Shown here: piece by piece, positions 17,693-23,143 of the stretch
How the letters are laid out: each line of letters starts with the position of its first letter
Numbering within the stretch: the stretch's first letter is position 1
NCBI GenBank assembly: GCA_031254535.1
Contig: JAIRUG010000023.1
Span: forward strand, 1 to 23,143
DNA length: 23,143 bases
Source of the DNA: Rickettsia sp.
GTDB taxonomy: Bacteria; Pseudomonadota; Alphaproteobacteria; Rickettsiales; Rickettsiaceae
Reading direction: 5' to 3'
The notes under the pieces: generated by a model
What the model was told of the DNA's origin: nothing
Seen by the model: the letters and a program-made list of their open reading frames with translations, nothing else
Databases searched by the model: none
Translations under genes and position numbers: made by a program

Positions 17693-17758
17693 ACGTCATT
17701 GCGAGACCATGTAATGGTCGAAGCAATCCATTTCTAATCACTTTTCTGGATTGGATTG
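17693..17758. repeat. Palindromic element, right arm lost
   Basis: The left arm ACGTCATTGCGAG with hairpin GACCATGTAATGGTC and GAAGCAATCCA is complete. The right arm breaks off after TGGATTGGATTGCT, where the remnant gene frame begins on the other strand. Its left arm core is the same as at 19603-19635. Confidence 0.8.
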
Positions 17759-18093
17759 CTAGTCGATCACAGCACTTTCAGCTCCTGCTAAATTAATGTC
17801 CTGATAAGTATCATTAGGATTAACTACATCAGGATTAATAAAATAACTAAGATCAACAGAATAATTATAACTAGGATTAGGAACAGCAGGAGTAACAATA
17901 TACTTTAAAAATTCACACATTCTTGTGCAGCATCCGATTGCTTTTTCTAATGTTATATATCTTTAGCTGTTGTATTGTTATTTATACTCGAAGTGTCTTG
18001 CAACTCTACAGAATGTGAGTTACCATTGGGGGCTTGTATATCAAATTTAGATTTATTCCTAAATATATTAAACCTAAGTATATTAAACTTCAT
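17759..18093 (-). pseudogene. Frameshifted small gene, unknown family, 3' end in a repeat
   Basis: The ATG at 18093 opens 46 codons (MKFNILRFNIF...NNNTTAKDI) to a TAA at 17955-17953. One base back, the frame continues without interruption from TATATAACATTA near 17959 (reading YITLEKAIGCCTRMCEFLKY and then VTPAVPNPSYNYSVDL) to a TAG at 17761-17759. Both halves have protein-like composition, and a single-base shift joins them into about 111 residues. The stop lies exactly where the palindromic element begins, so the original 3' end may be lost. I do not recognise the family. It could instead be two unrelated short open frames or a sequencing error. Confidence 0.5.
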
Positions 18094-18166
18094 AAACTTT
18101 ACCTTTTTAAAACATTATAACGGATAGCGGTAATTTCTTATAGCCTGTTAACTTATAGTTTATAAT

Positions 18167-19438
18167 TTAAACGTAAACCGGGAAATTATCTACTAATTTT
18201 TTAACTTGTTGGAAAGTTTTCTTCTCACAATCACTATTATCTTGCCCATCGTTTTTATCTTTCAACCCATCTAATACATCGCTAATCATATTACCAACTT
18301 CTATAAACTCCTGTTCTTTGAATCCTCTAGTGGTGCATGCTGGAGTACCAAGCCTAATACCAGAAGTAATAAACGGTGAAGTGGCATCAAATGGTATAGC
18401 ATTTTTATTACAAGTTATACCGGCTCTTTCAAGCGAATCTGCTGCCACTTTACCAGTTATACCATATTTTCTTAAGTCCACTAATACTATATGATTATCA
18501 GTGCCATTAGTTAAAATATCATAGCCTCTTGCCATTAGACTATTAGCAAGAGATTTGGCGTTACTGATAACCTGTTTTATATAAAGGCGATATTCTGGTT
18601 GTAAGCATTCCAAAAATGCTACTGCTTTTGCTGCAACAATATGCATTAATGGACCACCTTGCAGCCCAGGAAATAAAGCAAGATTTATCTTCTTACCCAA
18701 TTCCTCATCATTTGACAGAATAAGACCACCACGTGGACCACGCAGGGTTTTATGAGTAGTAGAAGTCACAACGTGAGCATAAGACAAGGGACTTGGATGT
18801 TCACCTACCGCAACAAGTCCAGCAATATGAGCAATGTCTGCTACTAAATATGCTCCTACTCTATCAGCAATCTCCCTAAATTTAGCAAAATCTAATTGCC
18901 GTGAATGAGCAGAATAGCCAGCTATAATCAATTTAGGTTTATGTTGCACTGCCAACTGCTCTATTTGGGCATAATCAATTAAATAAGTCTCCTTATTTAC
19001 AGAATAGAATACTGAGTTAAACCATTTGCCAGACAAGTTAGGTGGAGCACCATGAGTCAAATGCCCCCCTGTATCTAGCGACATGCCAAGTATAGTATCA
19101 TGTGGTTTTAATAAGGTTAAAAATACTGCCTGATTAGCCTGAGAGCCGGAATGAGGCTGAACGTTAGCATATTTACAATTAAATAGTGTTTTTACCCGCT
19201 CTATAGCTAGAAACTCAGCTTTATCAACTTCAATGCAACCATTATAATAGCGTTTTCCTGGATATCCTTCAGCATATTTATTGGTCAGAATTGAACCTTG
19301 TGCCTCTAATACCGCCAGGCTTATAAAATTCTCAGAGGCAATCAATTCAATAAAATCATGTTGACGCTTCTTCTCACCATTAATAATTTGGTATATTTCG
19401 TTATCTGTTTCAGATAATTTATTGGTAAATATATTCAT
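18167..19438 (-). CDS. glyA: Serine hydroxymethyltransferase
   Basis: A PLP enzyme interconverting serine and glycine while loading tetrahydrofolate with a one-carbon unit. At 423 aa it has family length. Motifs: [10 protein letters not shown] (31-40), [16 protein letters not shown] (53-68), [19 protein letters not shown] (D201, H204), and [16 protein letters not shown] with the PLP lysine K230. The C-terminal [14 protein letters not shown] is intact. The ATG at 19438 gives the usual MNIF start. It is flanked on both sides by repeat-rich intergenic DNA and appears to be a single-gene unit. Confidence 0.98.
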   Translation of the reverse strand: MNIFTNKLSETDNEIYQIINGEKKRQHDFIELIASENFISLAVLEAQGSILTNKYAEGYPGKRYYNGCIEVDKAEFLAIERVKTLFNCKYANVQPHSGSQANQAVFLTLLKPHDTILGMSLDTGGHLTHGAPPNLSGKWFNSVFYSVNKETYLIDYAQIEQLAVQHKPKLIIAGYSAHSRQLDFAKFREIADRVGAYLVADIAHIAGLVAVGEHPSPLSYAHVVTSTTHKTLRGPRGGLILSNDEELGKKINLALFPGLQGGPLMHIVAAKAVAFLECLQPEYRLYIKQVISNAKSLANSLMARGYDILTNGTDNHIVLVDLRKYGITGKVAADSLERAGITCNKNAIPFDATSPFITSGIRLGTPACTTRGFKEQEFIEVGNMISDVLDGLKDKNDGQDNSDCEKKTFQQVKKLVDNFPVYV

Positions 19439-19492
19439 TGATTTGACCTACTATTTAATGGGTAGTTTAAAAGTCGTAGAAAAAAGCCTACA

Positions 19493-19587
19493 GCGTCATT
19501 GCAAGGAGGCGTAAGCCGACGAAGCAATCCATTCCTGACCATTTTTTGGATTGCCGCGTCGCCGCAAAGCGGCTCCTCGCAATGACG
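19493..19587. repeat. Palindromic element, full length
   Basis: GCGTCATTGCAAGGAGGCGTAAGCCGACGAAGCAATCCA, spacer, then TGGATTGCCGCGTCGCC with hairpin GCCGCAAAGCGGC and TCCTCGCAATGACG. It is upstream of glyA; a GGGTAGTTTAAAA...AGAAAA leader precedes it. The 336-base gap 19439-19774 holds this and two further copies, and I see nothing else in it. Confidence 0.85.
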
Positions 19588-19602
19588 TATGCACCTATAA
19601 CT

Positions 19603-19713
19603 CGTCATTGCGAGACCATGTAATGGTCGAAGCAATCCAGCTTTTTTTCATGTTTTGCATGACTAATTCTCTGGATTGCTTCGTCGCCACTAAAGTGGCT
19701 TCTTGCAATGACG
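19603..19713. repeat. Palindromic element, full length, long spacer
   Basis: CGTCATTGCGAGACCATGTAATGGTC and GAAGCAATCCA, a T-rich spacer of about 35 bases, then TGGATTGCTTCGTCGCC with hairpin GCCACTAAAGTGGC and TTCTTGCAATGACG. Confidence 0.85.
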
Positions 19714-19720
19714 TTGTACT

Positions 19721-19762
19721 GGATTGCATCAATGCTACAAAAGCAGCTCCTTGCTAATAGAC
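19721..19762. repeat. Half palindromic element, eroded
   Basis: A single arm, GGATTGCATCAATGC followed by AAAAGCAGCTCCTTGCTAATAGAC, related to the arm at 7801-7844 but with the GCTAATAGAC terminus. It ends just before the 3' end of the hydrolase gene. Confidence 0.65.
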
Positions 19763-19774
19763 ACCAATTGCTTG

Positions 19775-20431
19775 CTATGGGTAAATAGCAACCTGGTTAA
19801 CTATAAACTTGACAGCAAATTGTAGCCCCTTATCATCAATAGAATGTGCAAGATTTGGTATTTTACAATTACTATAAGTAATATCATATTTCTCTAGATA
19901 TTCTATTATTTCGTCCATGCTACTTATATCAACCACATCGTCTAATTCGCCATGTATCAGGCAAATTGGTGTAGTTTTATTGATACATTCTTGTGGGGCA
20001 ATTAATTTGCCAGAAAACCCTACCACACAATTAAAAGGTTCTTTTTGTATAAAATTTAAATATAGCCCCATCATAGTACCTTGTGAAAAACCAATTATGA
20101 TGGTATCTTTATTAGTTAAATTTAGTTCTGCTTGTTTCTTTTGGATTATGCTAGCAACTAAGCCACTATTTTTAGTTGCTAATTCCCTTACTATGTCAGG
20201 GGTACGATTATTTAGACTAAACCATTGTCTACCGTAAGGTGCATTATCAAACTTTTCAACGCCATGTGGTGCAATAAAGTGACAATCTGGTAATTCCTTA
20301 GACATAAAAGGAACTAATCCTATTAAATCGTCGCCATCTGAACCAAGCCCATGTAACAATACCACAAGTTTTTTACACTCGCTGTTCAAACTTTTTACTT
20401 CCGGGTAAGATAATATTTCATTTTTAGTCAT
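19775..20431 (-). CDS. Alpha/beta hydrolase, carboxylesterase/phospholipase family
   Basis: A 218-residue single-domain serine hydrolase of the bacterial carboxylesterase (lysophospholipase-like, YpfH-type) family. The catalytic triad is visible: S116 in [10 protein letters not shown]164 in [11 protein letters not shown] and H196 in PNLAHSID. The oxyanion region [12 protein letters not shown] (25-36) and YGRQWFSL fit the family. No signal peptide, so cytoplasmic. The natural substrate is unknown. It is third in the yebC unit, 3 bases after the nucleotidyltransferase stop. Confidence 0.88.
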   Translation of the reverse strand: MTKNEILSYPEVKSLNSECKKLVVLLHGLGSDGDDLIGLVPFMSKELPDCHFIAPHGVEKFDNAPYGRQWFSLNNRTPDIVRELATKNSGLVASIIQKKQAELNLTNKDTIIIGFSQGTMMGLYLNFIQKEPFNCVVGFSGKLIAPQECINKTTPICLIHGELDDVVDISSMDEIIEYLEKYDITYSNCKIPNLAHSIDDKGLQFAVKFIVNQVAIYP

Positions 20432-20434
20432 TTT

Positions 20435-21175
20435 TTAAGTTCCTATGGTTAATTTAGCAATAGTTCTATTAGCTTCTTCTAGTTCCTGTTTAGTATTTAC
20501 TCCAATCACTATGTCGTGGTCTGAAGATAGAAGATACGATACTTTTTCTCCATTATCTTTAGCGATTTTTACCAGTGCCGTTAAATACAACTCTTTTGTC
20601 CTATCAATTTCTCCTAAGAAAATAGAAGGTAAATATTTTTTTAATATGCCCGCTGTAAAAACCATAATACCAGAATTACAAATTGTTATAGCTAATTCTT
20701 CACTAGTTGCTTGTTTAAATTCAACAATTTTTAAAAAATTTCCTAGTTTATCAGTAACTATTCGTCCATATTGCCCGGGATCATCTCGCTTAAAGCACAA
20801 TGTTGTTATGGCAGAATTTGTTAAAACTAGATGATCTAGTAAATCATTAATAATATCTGCAGTAATTAAAGGATTATCTCCGTAAAGTACGGCTACAATT
20901 TTATTGTCATCAATTAAATCCAGAGCACTATACACTGCATGAGCAGTACCAAGAGGTTCTGGTTGTAATACAAATTTACAAATATCTTCATAATGATCAA
21001 TATATTTTTCTAATTGCAATGAGTGGACTAATATGACTTCGCTGGTCACTTGTTTGGCATTGGTTAGCACTCTATCAATCATCGATCTACCACCAACTTT
21101 ATGCATTACTTTTGGTAAGGTAGAATCCATTCTTCTACCATTACCCGCAGCTAGAACAATAACTTGACAGTCCAT
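20435..21175 (-). CDS. Nucleotidyltransferase, GlmU N-terminal domain-like
   Basis: A 246-residue protein equal to the uridyltransferase half of GlmU, without the left-handed beta-helix acetyltransferase half. Motifs: VIVLAAGNGRRMDSTLPKV (the sugar-nucleotide P-loop, with R for the usual T), QPEPLGTAHAV, the metal site in VLYGDNPLI, DPGQYGRIV, CNSGIMVF and VIGVNTKQELEEANR. It should transfer a nucleotide to a sugar phosphate, most likely UTP to N-acetylglucosamine-1-phosphate, but the substrate is inferred. The ATG at 21175 is chosen because GAAGA lies 9 bases upstream. The ATG at 21184 (three residues more) would overlap yebC by 8 bases and has no spaced binding site. Confidence 0.85.
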   Translation of the reverse strand: MDCQVIVLAAGNGRRMDSTLPKVMHKVGGRSMIDRVLTNAKQVTSEVILVHSLQLEKYIDHYEDICKFVLQPEPLGTAHAVYSALDLIDDNKIVAVLYGDNPLITADIINDLLDHLVLTNSAITTLCFKRDDPGQYGRIVTDKLGNFLKIVEFKQATSEELAITICNSGIMVFTAGILKKYLPSIFLGEIDRTKELYLTALVKIAKDNGEKVSYLLSSDHDIVIGVNTKQELEEANRTIAKLTIGT

Positions 21176-21176
21176 A

Positions 21177-21929
21177 TTAAACATTCTTCATAGTTTCATA
21201 AATTGCATCAGATAATTCATAATTACCAAAAACTTTTTGCACATCATCACTTTCTTCTAAAATATCCACTAATTTTAGTAGCTTCTCTGCTTTATCATTC
21301 TCTTCTATAACCATGATATTTTTAGGTACCCAACCTATGTAAGATTCTTCGGGAGTCCCATATTTATTGGTCAAAAATTCAAGAGTTTGTACAAAATTCT
21401 CAATATCTGTGTAGATTAAGTATGTATCTTCTTCAGAAATCATATCTTTTGCTCCAGCCTCTAGGCTACTTTCAAATATAGCTTCTGGTGTTGCTAAATT
21501 TGCTGGATATTGTATTACTCCGAGATGATCAAACATATAACTGACACTGCCAGTTTCACCTAAATTTCCACCAAATTTACTAAAAGCCGACCTAATCTCC
21601 GCAGCCGTACGATTTTTATTATCAGTTAAAGCCTCTACTATTATTGCAATCCCACCAGGAGCAAACCCTTCATATCTAATTTCTGTATAATTTTCATTAT
21701 TACTTGAATCACTTGCTGCACTTATTGCCTTATCTATTCGATCCTTTGGCAAATTTTGACTCCGAGCTGCAGCTATACTACTCCGCAGCCGTGGATTATT
21801 GCTTATATCAGCACCTAATTTAGCAGCCGTAATAATTTCTCTAACTAATTTAGTAAAAATTTTTGCCCTTTTTTTATCTTGTGTACCTTTTCGATGCTGA
21901 ATATTTTTAAATTTTGAATGACCAGCCAT
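21177..21929 (-). CDS. yebC: YebC/PmpR-family translation or transcription regulator
   Basis: A 250-residue three-domain protein of the YebC/TACO1 family. The conserved start [20 protein letters not shown] fixes the ATG at 21929. Further motifs: [44 protein letters not shown] and [22 protein letters not shown]. Members are reported to help ribosomes through proline stretches or to act as regulators; which applies here cannot be told. The frame continues upstream to an ATG at 22028 with 33 extra codons, which are not part of the family and lack a ribosome binding site. It is first of a three-gene unit and divergent from coxB. Confidence 0.93.
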   Translation of the reverse strand: MAGHSKFKNIQHRKGTQDKKRAKIFTKLVREIITAAKLGADISNNPRLRSSIAAARSQNLPKDRIDKAISAASDSSNNENYTEIRYEGFAPGGIAIIVEALTDNKNRTAAEIRSAFSKFGGNLGETGSVSYMFDHLGVIQYPANLATPEAIFESSLEAGAKDMISEEDTYLIYTDIENFVQTLEFLTNKYGTPEESYIGWVPKNIMVIEENDKAEKLLKLVDILEESDDVQKVFGNYELSDAIYETMKNV

Positions 21930-22113
21930 ATGTAATTTTAAATCATTTGAGTTATACTCATTAGTAAGCCGAATCGTATCAGAAGGCACTTTAAAGTCAA
22001 CAATAAATTCTTCAAATTTTTTCACCATACTATCTTTTTTACTTTAATAAAACCATATATCATCTTATATTGTCTAACTATAGCATAAGAATTAAGCCCA
22101 CTAAGTACTATTT

Positions 22114-23046
22114 ATGAAAAAATTTATAATAGACTTCCTGCATAAGTCAAAAATAGTTGAGGGATTTTTAGGAGAAACGAAGCCGAGCACCGCAGTGTAC
22201 ATAAACGTACATGAGGAGCGGAAGCGAGTTTCGACGACAAAATCACCAACTAGATTGGCTTATGTAGGAAGTCTAATTTTATATCTTTTATTTGCTCACG
22301 ATTGCCTAGCATCAGCACCTCAGGCGTGGCAAATGTTGCTGCAAACCCCGGCAAGCCCTCTTATGGAGGAGCTCCATGAGTTTCATAATTTTCTGCTGCT
22401 AATATCAGGAGGAATAGTCGCCTTTATTTTCGTTCTACTAATGTATGTTTGTCTTAGATTTAATGCCAAAGCTAATCCCATCCCAGCAACATTCTCTTAT
22501 AATATCTTGATTGAGGTTGTTTGGACGATAATTCCTATAATAATTTTAGTTATTATTGCTGTACCGTCGTTCCGTATCTTACGGTTTGCAGAGAAAATCC
22601 CTGAAATAGACATGACGGTTAAAGTTGTAGGATATCAGTGGTATTGGCATTATATCTACCCTGATCATGATAATATTGAATTTGATAGTTATTTAATTAC
22701 CGATGAAAACTTAAAACCTGGTCAAAAAAGATTATTAGAGGTTGATAACCGTATTATTATACCAGAAAATACTACCGTAAAATTTTTAATTACCGCAGGA
22801 GATGTTATACATAGTTTTGCAGTACCAGCATTAGGAATAAAAATCGATGCGGTTCCTGGGAGAATCAACGAAACCTGGACTAAAATTAGTAAGAAAGGTG
22901 TGTATTACGGTCAGTGTTCAGAGCTTTGTGGTGTTAATCATGCTTTCATGCCGATTGCCATTGAAGTGGTAAGTAAGGAAGAATTTCAAAATTGGCTGAT
23001 TGCGACAAAAACAAAATTTTCTATGAAAGGGACCGTTGAAAGATAA
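22114..23046 (+). CDS. coxB: Cytochrome c oxidase subunit II, with RPE-like insert
   Basis: The CuA-bearing subunit of the aa3-type terminal oxidase, 310 aa. Order: a short basic N-terminus (1-14), an inserted segment (about 15-46), a signal-peptide core (GSLILYLLFAHDCLA, 52-66), two membrane helices (about 92-115 and 131-152), and a periplasmic cupredoxin domain. The CuA ligands are complete: H233 in DVIHSFAVP, then C268, E270, C272, H276 and M279 in the stretch around YGQCSELCG and NHAFMPIAIE. GYQWYWHY (173-180) is the aromatic electron entry motif. The final residues GTVER and the stop come from the right terminal repeat, so the native C-terminus may be replaced. The start has no clear ribosome binding site. 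Confidence 0.95.
   Translation: MKKFIIDFLHKSKIVEGFLGETKPSTAVYINVHEERKRVSTTKSPTRLAYVGSLILYLLFAHDCLASAPQAWQMLLQTPASPLMEELHEFHNFLLLISGGIVAFIFVLLMYVCLRFNAKANPIPATFSYNILIEVVWTIIPIIILVIIAVPSFRILRFAEKIPEIDMTVKVVGYQWYWHYIYPDHDNIEFDSYLITDENLKPGQKRLLEVDNRIIIPENTTVKFLITAGDVIHSFAVPALGIKIDAVPGRINETWTKISKKGVYYGQCSELCGVNHAFMPIAIEVVSKEEFQNWLIATKTKFSMKGTVER
22156..22251 (+). repeat. RPE-like palindromic insert inside coxB
   Basis: About 96 bases encode residues 15-46 (VEGFLGETKPSTAVY, then [13 protein letters not shown]), which are foreign to the CoxB family and lie before the signal core. The centre is an inverted repeat TGTAC (22196-22200), ATAAAC, GTACA (22207-22211), with looser pairing outward. The length is a multiple of three and the frame stays open, as is known for Rickettsia palindromic elements. 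The exact borders and RPE type are estimates. Confidence 0.75.
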
Positions 23047-23143
23047 AAATTTGCTCTAATTTCAAAAAAAAGAAACAAAATCTTTTGTCTAAAAAATTAC
23101 AAAAAAAATCATCAACTCTAATATTTTTAAAAGATTGCAATTT
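23029..23143. repeat. Right copy of 115-base terminal inverted repeat
   Basis: The inverted mate of 5-119. It starts GGGACCGTTGAAAGATAAAA, overlaps the last codons of coxB and runs off the window. The outward strand has an open frame after an early TGA, and the single mismatch between copies is at a third codon position in that frame (AAG versus AAA). Confidence 0.85.

Noticed and set aside
17470..17760. Three spaced repeats resembling a short CRISPR array
   Set aside because: The units are about 95-base palindromes with internal hairpins, variable sequence and 13-18 base gaps; there are no uniform spacers and no cas genes.
19435..19757. Open frames of about 66-68 aa on both strands upstream of glyA (reading LRPLHGLAMTSYRC and similar)
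   Set aside because: They lie wholly in the palindromic repeats; the peptides (HCEEPLCGDAAIQ, RNDVC) are translations of the repeat arms and recur wherever the repeat does.
119..23029. The segment between the inverted terminal repeats as one composite transposon
   Set aside because: It carries essential housekeeping genes with no transposase, and shared multicopy contig ends are a simpler explanation.

Overview
The window looks like one contig from an obligate intracellular Rickettsiales bacterium, most likely Rickettsia in the broad sense. The evidence is a very AT-rich sequence, housekeeping proteins that read closely like Rickettsia orthologues (NuoM, FabH, GlyA, YebC, CoxB), an in-frame palindromic insertion in coxB of the Rickettsia palindromic element (RPE) type, and a family of intergenic palindromes whose arms read roughly CGTCATTGCGAGGAGC...GACGAAGCAATCC. 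I cannot name the species from the sequence alone.

Layout. 1-250: one end of a dispersed repeat, then the 3' remnant of an unrecognised plus-strand gene. 256-5053 (minus): ugd followed by dnaE, overlapping by 11 bases. 5257-7776 (plus): a long AsmA/YhdP-like envelope protein. 7909-11232 (minus): gatC-gatA-nuoM. 11334-12653 (minus): an MFS transporter of the ProP type. 12953-14235 (minus): pyrH-frr. 14738-16543 (minus): rpmF-fabH-ihf-merR. 16650-17111 (plus): a BamE-like lipoprotein, then tRNA-Glu(UUC) at 17225-17299. 17300-18166: a repeat cluster and a frameshifted small gene. 18167-19438 (minus): glyA. 19439-19774: three more repeat arms or elements. 19775-21929 (minus): yebC, a GlmU N-terminal-like nucleotidyltransferase and an alpha/beta hydrolase. 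22114-23046 (plus): coxB, ending inside a second, inverted copy of the repeat seen at the left end.

The content is nearly all core: replication (DnaE), translation (GatCA, Frr, L32, tRNA-Glu, YebC), respiration (NuoM, CoxB), lipid synthesis and envelope (FabH, BamE, AsmA-like, Ugd), one-carbon and nucleotide metabolism (GlyA, PyrH). There is no defence island, secretion cluster, prophage or CRISPR array, and I do not see a new multi-gene system.

The interest lies in genome erosion and repeats. The ends are 115-base inverted copies of one sequence (one mismatch), which very probably broke the assembly there and which supplies the last codons of coxB. Eleven palindromic arms or elements occupy intergenic spaces, and their internal hairpins keep pairing while changing sequence. 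An RPE-like insert sits in the CoxB signal-peptide region. Two expected neighbours are absent: plsX between rpmF and fabH, and gatB after gatA. A small gene upstream of the glyA cluster is frameshifted and ends in a repeat.
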